From NCBI RefSeq assembly GCF_009829915.1, contig NZ_SZZW01000006.1, forward strand, positions 1-64,000: a stretch of 64,000 nt of DNA, read 5' to 3'. The notes below the pieces were generated by a model. The model was not told the origin of the DNA. It did no database searches and saw nothing but the letters and a program-made list of their open reading frames with translations. This DNA is from Pantoea sp. Nvir. GTDB taxonomy: Bacteria > Pseudomonadota > Gammaproteobacteria > Enterobacterales > Enterobacteriaceae. Shown in pieces: positions 8,731 to 19,542 of the stretch. The stretch's first letter is position 1. Every line of letters begins with the position of its first letter. The position numbers and the translations under genes are program-made.

Positions 8731-11001
8731 TCAGGTAATTTTACTACGGAGTTTCTTCGCTGCTTTCACCATGTTGGCCAACGTTTGCCTAGTTTCTATC
8801 CAGCTACGTGTTTTCAGACCACAGTCCGGATTTACCCAAAGACGCTCTTTCGGGATGCTTTGTGCTGCTTTGCACAATAAATTTTCCATCCATTCGACGC
8901 TTGGTACGTTTGGAGAGTGAATATCATAGACACCTGGGCCTACTTCATTCGGATATTGGAATTTTTTAAAAGCTTCCAGTAGTTCCATATTAGAACGCGA
9001 GGTCTCAATAGTGATCACATCCGCATCTAGTGCTGCAATAGATTCCATAATGTCATTGAACTCGCAATAACACATATGACTATGGATCTGGGTTTCATCT
9101 TTTGCAACGGCTGCGTTCAGACGGAATGCATCTACTGCCCAAGTTAGGTATGCTTCCCAGTCAGATTGGTGTAGTGGAAGACCTTCGCGCAGCGCCGGTT
9201 CGTCAATTTGGATAATACCGATGCCGGCTTTTTCTAGATCTGCTACTTCATCGCGCAACGCCAGTGCAATTTGTTTCGCGATACTTTCGCGCGACATATC
9301 CTCACGAGGAAATGACCAACAAAGAATAGTTACTGGACCGGTTAGCATTCCTTTTACCGGTTTTTTAGTAAGAGACTGTGCATACTTTGCCCACTCTATG
9401 GTAATTGGTTGCGGACGGCTGATATCGCCAATAATCACTGGTGGCTTGACACATCGCGACCCGTAGCTCTGTACCCAGCCATTTTGAGTAAAAACGAAGC
9501 CATCGAGGTTTTCACCAAAGTACTCCACCATATCATTACGTTCAGCTTCGCCATGAACTAATACATCTAAACCTAAAAGTTCCTGCTCAATAATCGCTTG
9601 TTTAATGTGCTTAGCAATGCCGGTGCGGTAGCTATTGTCATCAATATTACCTTTTTTGAAGTCGAGACGTAGTCTGCGAATTTCAGTAGTCTGTGGGAAA
9701 GAACCGATTGTTGTTGTTGGCCAAGCTGGTAAATTAAAACGACGGCGCTGAGCCTTAGCACGTTCTGTATAAGGACTCCGACGTTGGATATCATGTTCAG
9801 AGATCGCTGCCAACCGTTTGCTAACCGCTGCGTTATTCACTCGGCTGGAATAAGCGCGATTACGGATAGGTTTGCTCCAAACTTCTAGAGAAGTTGCGTT
9901 ATTCTCATTGAGAGCATCACTCAGTAACTTTAGCTCAGCACATTTTTGCAGCGCAAAGGAAAACCAACTCTTTATTTCATCATCTATATAGGTTTCAACG
10001 CTTAAGTCGATCGGGCTGTGCAACAGGGAACATGATGAGCCAATCCACAATTGCTTACGCTTATCGACTAGCGGCTGTAAGCGCTCAAACCAACTACTCA
10101 GATCAGCACGCCAGATATTACGACCGTTGATGACACCCAGCGATAACACCCACTCCGGAGGTAGTTGCTGATTTAGTTTCTCGATATCGTCATGGCCATG
10201 CACCAGATCTACATGTAGGCCATGCACAGTCAGTTCGCGAATTACGTCGAGATTTTGGCTGATACTATCAAAATAAGTAGTCAGCATCAGTTTTATATTG
10301 CTCTGGAAGGCATGATATGCAGGTTTAAAGGCATCACGCCACCCTTGCGGCAACTCTAGTGCCAGCGCTGGCTCATCAATCTGTACCCACTCGATATCAC
10401 GTTTCTGCAACTCAGAAAGCACCTGCTGATAAACCGGTATAATATTATTCAGCAACTCTAGACGGTCAAACTGCTCACCCCTTACTTTCCCTAACCATAA
10501 ATAAGTTACCGGACCAAGCAACACTGGCTTCACCTTATGCCCTAACGTCAATGCTTCGTCCACTTCTTCCATTAATTGCATCCAAGTAAGTTTAAATTTC
10601 TGACCTTTAGTAAATTCTGGAACTATGTAATGGTAATTAGTGTTGAACCATTTTGTCATTTCCGCAGCAGCCGCTGGTGCACCTGTCAATGAACAGCCGC
10701 GACTAATACGAAATAACGTATCGAGATCGACAGAACTGTCTTTATTTTGATGACGTCTTGGTAAATTTCCTAGCAATAGGCTAGTAGTCAGAACGTGATC
10801 GTACCAAGCAAAATCACCAACTGGCAGTAGGTCCACACCTGCATCTTTCTGTTGCTGCCAGTGACGAGCACGTAATTCTCTGCCTACAGCCAGTAACTCC
10901 TCCTGAGTAATATTGTTCGCCCAGTACTCCTCCTGAGCTTTTTTCAGTTCACGACGTAGGCCAACGCGGGGAAAGCCGAGCGTATGGTTCACAATAGTCA
11001 T
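8731..11001 (-). CDS. metE: Cobalamin-independent methionine synthase MetE
   Basis: Cytoplasmic zinc enzyme transferring the methyl group of 5-methyltetrahydropteroyl-triglutamate to homocysteine, the last step of methionine synthesis without vitamin B12. The 756 residues (E. coli 753) form the two tandem barrels; the zinc-site residues are visible in HSHMCYCEF (His and Cys) and NPDCGLKTR (Cys), and the homocysteine-binding IGSFPQT motif is intact. It is transcribed divergently from metR across 144 bp that hold three tandem MetJ boxes. MetF (34 kb) makes its methyl donor and MetB (36 kb) feeds homocysteine. Because MetE is slow, strains relying on it express it heavily; keeping both regulators fits that. 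Confidence 0.98.
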   Translation of the reverse strand: MTIVNHTLGFPRVGLRRELKKAQEEYWANNITQEELLAVGRELRARHWQQQKDAGVDLLPVGDFAWYDHVLTTSLLLGNLPRRHQNKDSSVDLDTLFRISRGCSLTGAPAAAAEMTKWFNTNYHYIVPEFTKGQKFKLTWMQLMEEVDEALTLGHKVKPVLLGPVTYLWLGKVRGEQFDRLELLNNIIPVYQQVLSELQKRDIEWVQIDEPALALELPQGWRDAFKPAYHAFQSNIKLMLTTYFDSISQNLDVIRELTVHGLHVDLVHGHDDIEKLNQQLPPEWVLSLGVINGRNIWRADLSSWFERLQPLVDKRKQLWIGSSCSLLHSPIDLSVETYIDDEIKSWFSFALQKCAELKLLSDALNENNATSLEVWSKPIRNRAYSSRVNNAAVSKRLAAISEHDIQRRSPYTERAKAQRRRFNLPAWPTTTIGSFPQTTEIRRLRLDFKKGNIDDNSYRTGIAKHIKQAIIEQELLGLDVLVHGEAERNDMVEYFGENLDGFVFTQNGWVQSYGSRCVKPPVIIGDISRPQPITIEWAKYAQSLTKKPVKGMLTGPVTILCWSFPREDMSRESIAKQIALALRDEVADLEKAGIGIIQIDEPALREGLPLHQSDWEAYLTWAVDAFRLNAAVAKDETQIHSHMCYCEFNDIMESIAALDADVITIETSRSNMELLEAFKKFQYPNEVGPGVYDIHSPNVPSVEWMENLLCKAAQSIPKERLWVNPDCGLKTRSWIETRQTLANMVKAAKKLRSKIT

Positions 11002-11049
11002 TTGCTATTCTCCCGAGGATATCTCTTTTAAAATTTGACTAGCAGGCGA

Positions 11050-11073
11050 AAATGTTTAGCCGTCCAGATGTTT
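11050..11073. promoter_or_regulatory. Tandem MetJ operator (met boxes) between metE and metR
   Basis: Three adjacent 8-bp units fit the met box consensus AGACGTCT to varying degree: AAATGTTT (11050-11057), AGCCGTCC (11058-11065) and AGATGTTT (11066-11073). MetJ binds such arrays as stacked dimers with S-adenosylmethionine as corepressor. The array lies in the shared metE/metR control region, about 50 bases upstream of the metE start. The strongest units here are the second and third. I saw no convincing MetR site (TGAA-N5-TTCA) in this interval. Confidence 0.85.
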
Positions 11074-11145
11074 ACACTGCTATATTCTGCGATTACTGTA
11101 TGTCCATCAAGCGTAAATTATTCAATCTTAACGTGAAGGATTCTC

Positions 11146-12066
11146 ATGATCGAACTTAAGCACCTACGGACGCTACAGTCTCTGTGTAATACTGGATCTC
11201 TTACCGCTGCTGCTGCGCAGCTTCATCAAACGCAATCTGCCTTGTCTCACCAATTTAACGATCTAGAACAACGTCTGGGATTCCGGCTCTTTGTACGCAA
11301 GAGCCATCCACTACGATTCACACCGCAAGGTAAGATTTTTCTTTTATTGGCGGAGCAAGTACTGCCTCAGATACAGCAGGCGCTTCAGACTTGCCATGAG
11401 CCACACCAAAAGACGCTACGCATCGCCATTGAGTGTCACAGCTGTATTCAGTGGCTTACTCCAGCACTGAATACATTTCGTCAGACTTGGCCTCAGGTGG
11501 TAATAGATTTCAAATCAGGATTGACTTTCGATCCGCAGCCCTCACTTCAGCAGGGTGAACTGGACATGGTATTAACTTCTGATATTCTGCCACATAGCGG
11601 TTTACATTACATACCGATGTTTGACTTTGAGGTCCGGCTAGTACTAGCACCAGATCATCCGCTAGCGCAGATTGAACATATTTCACCAGCTGATTTGGCT
11701 GAAGAGGTACTGATGATATACCCAGTACAGCGACAGCGCCTTGATATTTGGCGTTATTTTCTACAACCGGCTGGTATAGATCCTGCGCTAAAAAGCGTAG
11801 ATAATACGCTACTCTTAATACAAATGGTATCGGCGCGGATGGGTATCGCTGCACTACCGCACTGGGTAGTGGAAAGTTTTGAAAAACAGGGGTTAATTGT
11901 CACAAAAACCCTGGGTAAAGGCTTGTGGGGCCGTCTTTATGCTGCTGTGCGCAACGGAGAACAGCATCAGCCAGTGCTGCAAGCATTTATCCGCTTAGCA
12001 TGTCAGCACACTTGGGAACATTTGTCCTTTGTAAGTGATATAGCACATCATACTCACTCAAATTGA
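11146..12066 (+). CDS. metR: LysR-family transcriptional regulator MetR
   Basis: Homocysteine-responsive activator of metE and other methionine genes. The N-terminal winged helix-turn-helix (residues 1-60, with [29 protein letters not shown]) is intact, followed by a LysR substrate-binding domain (about 90-295). Length 306 compares with 317 in E. coli, the loss being at the C-terminus. The ATG is preceded by GAAGGA. It is divergent from metE, the classic LysR arrangement in which regulator and target share one control region. Retaining a LysR activator is unusual in a decaying symbiont genome, where regulators are usually among the first losses. Downstream yigM, yigL, pldB and rhtBC are absent. 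Confidence 0.96.
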   Translation: MIELKHLRTLQSLCNTGSLTAAAAQLHQTQSALSHQFNDLEQRLGFRLFVRKSHPLRFTPQGKIFLLLAEQVLPQIQQALQTCHEPHQKTLRIAIECHSCIQWLTPALNTFRQTWPQVVIDFKSGLTFDPQPSLQQGELDMVLTSDILPHSGLHYIPMFDFEVRLVLAPDHPLAQIEHISPADLAEEVLMIYPVQRQRLDIWRYFLQPAGIDPALKSVDNTLLLIQMVSARMGIAALPHWVVESFEKQGLIVTKTLGKGLWGRLYAAVRNGEQHQPVLQAFIRLACQHTWEHLSFVSDIAHHTHSN

Positions 12067-12100
12067 TATCGTTGAAATATAGTATGAGTATTGTCCTTTA

Positions 12101-12313
12101 TGAATTATCATGATGCTCTCTTAGCATCCCTAAGAAAAATTTGCCAAAGCGCTCCAATTTTTGGTGATAGACGCCATTTACTCACAACATTGCTGATTCA
12201 GATAATTAGTATCTGCTCTGTCATTTTGATTAGAGTAGAATCATTAAACACCATGTAAGGTGAAATATTCTCCTTGTGAGCAATTGCCTCACGAAGTTTG
12301 CGTAACTTGACTA
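12101..12313 (-). pseudogene. recQ: Frameshifted HRDC-domain remnant of recQ
   Basis: Just beyond the recQ stop the minus strand still encodes the HRDC region in a shifted frame: LVKLRKLREAIAHKENISPYMVFNDSTLIKM, then after further damage VNGVYHQKLERFGKFF. These match the E. coli RecQ HRDC domain closely. The first break looks like loss of one base in the AGAAACTG stretch near 12314, and at least one further stop and frame change follows. The remnant shows that the domain was lost by recent small mutations, not by deletion. Confidence 0.85.
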
Positions 12314-13969
12314 ACAGTTTCTATCATAGTTGGTGCTGTCAATCTTTAAAGCACTACTGTTTTTCGACTGCTTAGTATTTATTGGGCGTAATGCCACCAG
12401 CATCAATGGTAATTTGCCGCGAAGCACCGGACGAGCAGCTTCCGTCAGCTGTAACGCAGAGTGCTTAGCGATATTTTGCGTTACTAATCCAAGCTGAATT
12501 AGCTGACGCAGCACGCTAACCCAGTGTTCGTAGCTCTGCTCTCGGCCAATGCCATAAACCCGCAGTTTATCATGACCTCGGTCTTGGATAATCCGATTTT
12601 TAGTTCCGCGCAACACCTCAACTATATAACCTATTCCGAAACGCTGTCCAACAAGGTAAATACTAGAAAGTGCCTTTTGCGCTTCGCCCAGACCATCGTA
12701 ACACCTTGGTGGATTAAGACAAATGTCGCAATGACCACATGGCTGCTGAAGGACTTCACCAAAATACTTAAACAGCACCAATCGGCGACAGGTTTGTGTT
12801 TCAGCAAATTCCTCCATGGCATTAAGTTTATAGCGTTCGATATCCTGTAGAGGCCCTGGTGCCTTCTCTTCTAGATATTTGCGTAACCACGCCATATCTG
12901 CAGGGTCGTAAAACATCATCGCTTCCGCAGGTAAGCCATCACGTCCGGCACGGCCAGTTTCCTGATAATAAGACTCAATATTACGTGGAATGTTATAGTG
13001 TACTACAAAACGTACGTTACGCTTGTTTATGCCCATGCCAAATGCTACTGTTGCCACTACTATTTGTATTTCATCACGATGAAACGATTCTTGTACTCGA
13101 GCACGCTGTCTGCCATCTATGCCAGCATGGTAGGCACCGACAATCAGTCCACTACTTTGTAGACGCAACGTTATATCTTCAACTTTAATGCGGCTATTAC
13201 AATAGATAATGCCACTGTTACCGCGCTGCCCCTGAACGTAACGCAGTAATTGCTTAATCGGCTTAAATTTTTCTACTAAAGTATAGCAAATATTAGGTCG
13301 GTCAAAGCTACTGATATGAATTAGAGGATCTTGCATATGCAACATGTGTATAATATCAGCGCGCGTAGTTTCATCTGCAGTGGCGGTCAGAGCCATTACG
13401 GGCAACTGAGGTAAAAACTGACGCAGCTGACCTAGCGCGCCATATTCAGGACGGAAATCATGGCCCCACTGTGAAATACAGTGCGCTTCATCAATCGCCA
13501 ACATTTTAGGTTGCCAGTGCACCAGATTAGCAAGGAAATTGGCCATCATCAGTCGTTCAGGCGCAATATAGAGAAGTTTTACACGGCCATCACGACAATC
13601 CTCCATCACCTGTTGCTGCTGATCCCGTGACATATAGGAATTAAGGCACCTCGCCGCGATGTTGTTTGTCAACAACTGGTCTACTTGATCTTTCATTAAT
13701 GAAATAAGTGGTGAAACCACTAAAGTTAGACCATCTTGTACCAGTGCCGGAATCTGATAACAGAGCGATTTACCACCGCCGCTAGGCATAACAACTATAG
13801 AATCCCGCCCATTTAGTGCCGCATCAATGATAATTTTCTGTCCAGTACGAAACTGCTGATAGCCGAAGGTATCTCGCAATACCTTCTGTACCAGCGATGC
13901 CTTATTATGTACTATAGAAATGATCGCTCTATTCCTATTTTTACAAGGTTGTATGAAGTCATGAAGCAT
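12311..13969 (-). CDS. recQ: ATP-dependent DNA helicase RecQ, lacking the HRDC domain
   Basis: 3'-5' superfamily 2 helicase of the RecF recombination pathway. Walker A MPSGGGKS is at residues 61-68, DEAHC near 160, the helicase C-terminal domain with RAGRDG near 340, and the zinc-binding cysteines of the RQC domain (CRRLV...CGHCDIC) near 390-420. The winged-helix part is also intact. The frame then ends after NYDR, where E. coli continues into HRDC, because of a frameshift; the product is 552 instead of 609 residues. E. coli RecQ cores without HRDC keep helicase activity in vitro, so the gene may still work. The N-terminus is about 16 residues longer than E. coli and its start is uncertain. 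Neighbours pldA and rhtC are lost. Confidence 0.9.
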   Translation of the reverse strand: MLHDFIQPCKNRNRAIISIVHNKASLVQKVLRDTFGYQQFRTGQKIIIDAALNGRDSIVVMPSGGGKSLCYQIPALVQDGLTLVVSPLISLMKDQVDQLLTNNIAARCLNSYMSRDQQQQVMEDCRDGRVKLLYIAPERLMMANFLANLVHWQPKMLAIDEAHCISQWGHDFRPEYGALGQLRQFLPQLPVMALTATADETTRADIIHMLHMQDPLIHISSFDRPNICYTLVEKFKPIKQLLRYVQGQRGNSGIIYCNSRIKVEDITLRLQSSGLIVGAYHAGIDGRQRARVQESFHRDEIQIVVATVAFGMGINKRNVRFVVHYNIPRNIESYYQETGRAGRDGLPAEAMMFYDPADMAWLRKYLEEKAPGPLQDIERYKLNAMEEFAETQTCRRLVLFKYFGEVLQQPCGHCDICLNPPRCYDGLGEAQKALSSIYLVGQRFGIGYIVEVLRGTKNRIIQDRGHDKLRVYGIGREQSYEHWVSVLRQLIQLGLVTQNIAKHSALQLTEAARPVLRGKLPLMLVALRPINTKQSKNSSALKIDSTNYDRNC

Positions 13970-14995
13970 AGTACTAACTCGTGTTTGGCGAAGATTGTAG
14001 TTAATAAATAACTTTTTTCCATCACTTTTCTATCACTATTAATACTTAGGTATAGAATTATAACTTCCTAATTTAAATACTTAATGCTACCTACAGGGAT
14101 AATGCCGCACATTTGAAGGGTATCGTGAACCTCTAATATTTTTCTTTTTTGTTGATGTAGAAAATATAGGGAAAGAAACCCTTGCTACACGCAAAAAAGT
14201 GAAGATGAGAAATACTTTTTGACATTAGGAAGAGAGACTCATGAATCAATGAAAAGATATAATTCACCAATATTTCGTACCGCTAATTCAATTAATTCAA
14301 TGTTGCTGTCTCAGCAGCAACCCCGTCGCCTAGTGGGTAAAAAATACTTTGTTTGTGGTATGCGTTTTAAGCAGGCACTGTTCCTAAAAATGGATAAGTT
14401 AAAAAGCACGCTCGCTGTTTATTAGCTGCTCCAATAAAATTTTACTGGTGAGTAAAATGATACAAAAGACCTTACACGGCGGTATTACTGCATTGTAATG
14501 GAATGATAAATACGATTATGTGATATGAGTCAGCCACAACTATCCATTACTCTCAACAAGAACTGAAAGGGACTATAGGTAATAAAGAACTAAATCAATA
14601 TATATCTTGTAAATATGGGTAAGAAATAACATATAGTTTCTAACTAAGATCTATTTTTTGGTGTTATCTATAAGCTTGCTATTCATCTATCTAAGCTGTA
14701 ACCCACTTAGCCACTAACCATTAACTGTTAACTAATGGTAGGAATACGCTCTATTCTTTGAGGTCTACACACCACCGCTATGTCTTTTTAATATCAGTTT
14801 TTTATTATTTTATCCACCCTCTAATGTAATGATTCTTGGGTGGATTCAGTAGTTACTGTACTGATAGCATTGATTTCTGATGTGGTAGTGACATGGCTCC
14901 GTTGGCCGCGGCCAATGCTTGTTTCTTCGGTCCATTCCCCCCTTGTACTTTTTTCCTCAAAAGTACTTTAAGTAATATAATAAGATGCGACACAG
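13970..14995. other. Non-coding spacer between recQ and corA
   Basis: E. coli has pldA, yigI, rarD and yigG/F in this interval; none is recognisable. Two structures stand out: a 14-bp perfect palindrome TTGGCCGCGGCCAA at 14902-14915, a G+C island in A+T-rich DNA, and an 8-bp stem hairpin (GTACTTTT paired with AAAAGTAC) near 14947-14968, just downstream of corA, which might act as a weak terminator. The rest shows nothing. Confidence 0.55.
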
Positions 14996-15952
14996 TTACA
15001 GCCAATTCTTCCGCTTAAAGTAGAGATATGGTGCTAAACCAGCGAGTAGCATTAGACTAAGCGCCGCTGGATAGCCCAAGCTCCACTTCAGTTCTGGCAT
15101 AAATTCGAAGTTCATGCCATAGCTTGAGGCCACCAACGTCGGAGGCAGAAACACCACCGAAACTACAGAGAATATCTTAATAATACGGTTCTGTTCAATA
15201 TTGATAAAACCCATCGCAGCTTGCATCATAAAATTAACCTTCTGGAACAACGATTCATTATGCGGTAGCAGGGATTCGATGTCACGCAAGATCTCACGTG
15301 CTTGTTTCAGTTGGTTATTTGGCAACCGCGCCTTACGTACTAAAAAGTTAAGTGCTCGCTGTGTATCCATCAGGCATAAGCGCACCTTCCATCCAACATC
15401 CTCTAACTCAGCAAGACGCGACAGTGCCTCATCATACTCTTTTCCTTGCTGCCCTTCCATAATGACGCGACTTAGCTTTTCTAGGGCGCTGTAGATGTTT
15501 TCAATTTCATCCGCCAGCTGCTCAATTTTAGTTTCAAATAGATCTAGTAATAGCTCAAAGGCATTACCGTCAATCAACGTCTGGCTGCGGGCACGCATTC
15601 GGTAAAGACGAAACGCGGGCAGTTCGCGCTCACGCAAAGTATACAGACGCCCTTCGCGGATGGTAAAAGCCACCGTAGAGTTACCGGCATGATCCTCCGC
15701 ATCTTCGTAAAAAAAGAAAGAATGAATATGTAGACCGTCTTCGTCTTCAAAGAAACGTGCCGACGCCTCAATATCTTCTAATTCCGGGCGCGTTGCTAAG
15801 CTCTGGCCCAGCTCGCTCTGCACACGAACTCGCTCATTTTCTTCTGGCTCGACCAGGTCAACCCACACTGAGGTAGTGAGCTTGTCGTTTTCTTCATTTT
15901 CTAACTCTAGACGAGTTAGGCGACTGTGATCCAGTTTAAAAGCGCTCAGCAT
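14996..15952 (-). CDS. corA: Magnesium/cobalt transport protein CorA
   Basis: Pentameric inner-membrane Mg2+ channel of the CorA-MIT family. The product has 318 residues (E. coli 316): a large acidic N-terminal cytoplasmic domain, a long stalk helix, and two C-terminal membrane helices (about 255-275 and 290-310). The signature YGMN that forms the pore mouth is at residues 278-281, followed by the periplasmic loop FEFMPELKW. The C-terminal KRKNWL is the basic end typical of CorA. In E. coli uvrD lies directly upstream; here it is a pseudogene, so corA must use its own promoter in the leader region upstream. Confidence 0.97.
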   Translation of the reverse strand: MLSAFKLDHSRLTRLELENEENDKLTTSVWVDLVEPEENERVRVQSELGQSLATRPELEDIEASARFFEDEDGLHIHSFFFYEDAEDHAGNSTVAFTIREGRLYTLRERELPAFRLYRMRARSQTLIDGNAFELLLDLFETKIEQLADEIENIYSALEKLSRVIMEGQQGKEYDEALSRLAELEDVGWKVRLCLMDTQRALNFLVRKARLPNNQLKQAREILRDIESLLPHNESLFQKVNFMMQAAMGFINIEQNRIIKIFSVVSVVFLPPTLVASSYGMNFEFMPELKWSLGYPAALSLMLLAGLAPYLYFKRKNWL

Positions 15953-16265
15953 AAGAATACTCCCTATTGTAAAGATGGGACAAGGCCTATAGCTAACGGC
16001 CTTCGGTGCCGTTTAGGCACGCAACCGCCCCAACACGGAACGCTCCGTTAAAAGATGAATCAATACTGACTTGTGTGTGCGACGGGATGGGAAAATAGGT
16101 CGCTGATAACATATAAAGCTACCAGCAAAAAGCAGTAGTCTTAGATGTGATCCCTAGTCATCAAGTGACGGCCAGTATTGACTAAATGTATCCAAGGCAT
16201 CATCACTCTCTTGATATCTAGAGAGTGCATGTTACGCTGAGAGGGAAAAGTCGTCAACTGATGAC
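15953..16265 (-). promoter_or_regulatory. corA 5' leader with hairpins
   Basis: Upstream of corA on the minus strand is an unusually G+C-rich block (15985-16055) with a GTGCC/GGCAC hairpin and an AACGGA/TCCGTT hairpin, in otherwise A+T-rich DNA. Enterobacterial corA has a structured leader (with the small ORF corL in Salmonella) that controls read-through according to Mg2+. Position and structure are compatible with a retained leader; I could not identify a corL peptide. The remainder of the interval to the uvrD remnant shows nothing else. Confidence 0.4.
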
Positions 16266-18428
16266 CAAACGGTTGGTTTCCAGCTTCACATAAGAAACGA
16301 CTCACTACTTGATGCTTTGGTACTGAAACTTCACCTACACACGGCTAAAGTCGCTACTGTTTTCTAAATTGATAAAGTGCCCTCACCCAATTTCACATGC
16401 CTTACGTGCTGCTCTGATGTAAGCATGATATCTTTTTTTGAGAGAGTTCCCATACGCTAATGACTAACCAATTCATTGAAGCTGGTACATAGAGACATTT
16501 TTTCCATTTCAATTCATTTTCCCGGTAGTTCACTCATAAAGCGTGACGGTAGGTGATACATACTACTTTACCGTAGATCCGTCACATCTTGGCGTAGGTC
16601 AGCGTTAATTTCAGCATGGCACGTGCCACACAACCATAGGCAAGACTTTGTTCTTCCTCCAGACAAAAGATTTCATTGAGAGACATCCTACTTGGGGATA
16701 TTCCCCATGACATACCAACAATGAAAACTTGACTAAATTCTAGCACTTTAGCCGAGTATAAATGTCATCATTTGTACTGTATCATGCCATTTACCCATCT
16801 GATATTCGTCTACTTCTAAAGCTACATGCAATATGCAATAGAAATTCTTGTCATAGCCTGAATTTTATCTTAATCTTTATATTGCAACTGGCGCGTCACT
16901 GTTAACAGTTCTTCAAGGTTTGAAGATGCATCCTTTGCCCCTTTCTTCCTCTTCCTATTCATCCATAACCCATAGGCTAGAATCTTTAATGACGCTATCG
17001 GTGGTTTGAACATGTAAATGCATGTCAGCGATTTTGTTAGCAAGCGAATTTACTCATTCACAGAAGTACTGCAGTGCCAAGAACTCTCATGCCATAGCGT
17101 CGTCTGACGCACATGCGCTACCTGCCGCACCATATTTAATGTACGTCCACCGAAGCCTCGTGCAGGGAGATTCACCATACGCTCGAAGGCTGCATCATTA
17201 TTATGATTGGCTATCATAAGGTAAATAGGCAAGTACATTTTTGATCTTCTGACGTTCGAAGAAACGCACGCAGCCATAAATACGATAAAGCATAATTGCT
17301 CTTCCACAACGCCTTTTACAACACACGTGATTGAGTGTCTCTACTACAGAGAATGGCGTGATCCTCAGAAAATTGCCCTTCTCATACCAAATTTTGATAC
17401 GGTTAACTACAAAGTGTGATTCTTCCAGTTCGTTAAGGGCACAATAAATTGAGATAGGATCGCCGTCGACAGTCCACATTTTTTTAAAAAAAAATACAAT
17501 TATTATTGTTAATCAAAATATTATTCTACTTTAAAATATTATGAAAGGAACGATAATTTTACTCAAGGTAGATGATTTTCATCTTCGGAAAATCTTGCAA
17601 AAAACGTTGAATATTATCTACCATTGCACCAGGCCAATGGTAGATAGAATAATCGTCTTCACCAATGATAACAACCCGTTCGTTGTCACCTACCAAAATG
17701 CTGATCCAGCCATACTCAATATTATTGGTATCCTGACACTCATTTACTAGGATAGTATTGAAATGCTCGCGATAATGACTAAAAATATGCGACTTATGTA
17801 ACCAAGGTTCTTAGACACGTAATAACAACTCTACGAAATCTATCAGTCCATCACGATCGCAGATTTTTTAATAGATATACAGCCAAGGTTTTTAACATAA
17901 TTATCATATATTCCAATATTATGTGGTCGTAACCCTTTATCTTTTTCTAGTTGATGTCCCATAATATGCCCTGAAGAGCAGACCACTGTTTGTCATCTAG
18001 ATTCATTGCTTTGATTAAACACTTTGGCAAACGTAATTGATCCCGCTATCGAGGATTTTAAAATCCTTTTAGAAGCCCACATCCAAGTAGTTAGCACGTA
18101 AAAAGCGATGTGCTACGCTGTGTAAAGTGCCAATCCACATGCAGCTTTGTTTTTTGTTACCAATTAGTTACTCAATACGATTGGGATATCTCTTCAGCGG
18201 CTTTATTGGTACAGGTCAGGTCACAGCTATAATTGAGTAAGGAGAAGAGCAATGCTCTAACGATAGCAACCAAGCTATACGATGTACTATAAAACGTGTG
18301 TGCTAATTAGTACACGTGTTTTGTCGCTGCCTATCTATGCCTAGCCAGTACTAGCATGGTATTGCGAGGAGCCGTCATGGCTTGGAGCTGTTTATCTTTT
18401 AGACAGTTGAGCAGAGCAAAAAGTCCAT
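16266..18428 (-). pseudogene. uvrD: Decayed uvrD (DNA helicase II)
   Basis: Remnant of the 3'-5' helicase used in nucleotide excision and mismatch repair, at its E. coli position between yigB and corA. The start (ATG near 18426-18428) is followed by DKQLQAMTAPRNTMLVLA, matching the UvrD N-terminus. Around 17560-17690 one reads the motif II-III block with SIYHWPGAMVDNIQRFL. The 17201-17479 part gives GDPISIYCALNELEESHFVVNRIK, the 17050-17220 part NDAAFERMVNLPARGF, and 16560-16640 gives RAMLKLTLTYAK. Walker A is destroyed and the pieces lie in several frames with many stops. The overall span (about 2.16 kb) equals E. coli uvrD, so decay was mainly by point mutation and small indels. Non-functional. 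Confidence 0.93.
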
Positions 18429-18529
18429 AATCACCGTTCATTCAAGATAAACAAAAAAAGAACAATAAAATACTATGATTTACGGTAAAACGCTTAATTC
18501 GAGTTTTATTTGTATAAATTTATAACTAT

Positions 18530-19246
18530 TTATAATAGTAAGGTCAGGGATAACAGTCTCGAAATTTCAACGTGTGGCAGCAAGCGTGCTTCATCAATAT
18601 GCATCAGGTTGTCGCCACGTAGATTAATCCAGCACGCTTGCATGCCGCAGCACACTGCGCCCGCTACATCCGTCCTTAAGTCGTCACCTACATGTAGAAT
18701 ATACTCAGGTACTATAGAGAGCATCTGTGCGGCAAGATAGTACATATCCTTATAGGGTTTTGCACGCCCATGCGGACCAGCACGAAACGTGAACTGAAAA
18801 TAGTCGGAGATACCAAGTTTTTCTGGGCGAGCATTGCCATTGGTGATAGCTACCAAAGGTACTTTTTTGACGAGCGCCTGCAACGTTCGATGTGTCTCTT
18901 CCGGAATTTCAACTTGACTGCGCCAGTGATGGAATACGCTCATGATTTCCTCGGAACCTGCCGTCGCTTCCTGTGTCGACAGACCGACGTTAAGCAAGGC
19001 CAATTCTACTGAACGACGACGCCATTCCGATACGTCGTGATAGATATCCGGCTCTCTCGACAGAAGTTCGTCACGAAGAATCTGATAATCCAGCATAGTA
19101 AACTCACGTAGCGCCGGATGGTAAGATTGTAGAGCAGCATGTGATTCGTCGGTTGTTTTACGGATCACTGGAGAGTTATCGTAAAGTGTATCGTCAAGAT
19201 CGAAAGTAATCGCCTTAATGGCTCGTAAAGGACGATAAAACCTCAT
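18530..19246 (-). CDS. yigB: HAD phosphatase YigB (5-amino-6-(5-phosphoribitylamino)uracil phosphatase)
   Basis: Cytoplasmic HAD hydrolase that in E. coli dephosphorylates the pyrimidine intermediate of riboflavin (FMN/FAD) synthesis, one of several enzymes able to do so. The nucleophile motif FDLDDTLYD is at residues 15-23, the motif II threonine in ITNGNA near 135, the lysine in GRAKPYKDMY and the acidic motif HVGDDLRTDVAG near 190-200. Length 238 is identical to E. coli. In E. coli it is in operon with dapF, xerC and uvrD; here xerC is missing and uvrD is dead. Its survival suggests a need for riboflavin synthesis. Confidence 0.95.
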   Translation of the reverse strand: MRFYRPLRAIKAITFDLDDTLYDNSPVIRKTTDESHAALQSYHPALREFTMLDYQILRDELLSREPDIYHDVSEWRRRSVELALLNVGLSTQEATAGSEEIMSVFHHWRSQVEIPEETHRTLQALVKKVPLVAITNGNARPEKLGISDYFQFTFRAGPHGRAKPYKDMYYLAAQMLSIVPEYILHVGDDLRTDVAGAVCCGMQACWINLRGDNLMHIDEARLLPHVEISRLLSLTLLL

Positions 19247-19542
19247 GTATTCTCCTTATTGAATGTCTTACTACAAGCGGAACCTACCACTGTGCATCAG
19301 CTTTATCATTCTATAGTTACGCATTACTACTATTTTTTTTAATGCTACCTCCTCAAGCAGTTTTATATAACTGCGCTTGCGCGGTTACTACATGAGAAAT
19401 ACTTTTATATATTAGATACGGAATTAATATTTCTTAACTTGTTAAGGATTGCAAATAAAGAAGCTAGAATTTTACTTAGATATGAGCTCATTGCTTAATC
19501 ATCTAGTGAGAATCATATTCTTAGCCAACTCTTTGAGATTTT
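19247..19542. other. Short spacer at the site of lost xerC
   Basis: E. coli has yigA and xerC between yigB and dapF. Fewer than 300 bases remain, with no recognisable recombinase sequence. A short hairpin is possible around 19350-19380 but nothing firm can be called. Confidence 0.6.

Noticed and set aside
14219-14425. 68-codon plus-strand frame between recQ and corA
   Set aside because: Starts with TTG, no ribosome binding site, no recognisable family, and lies in decayed DNA.
17022-17750. Four separate small genes between corA and yigB
   Set aside because: All are pieces of the uvrD remnant or its antisense frames.
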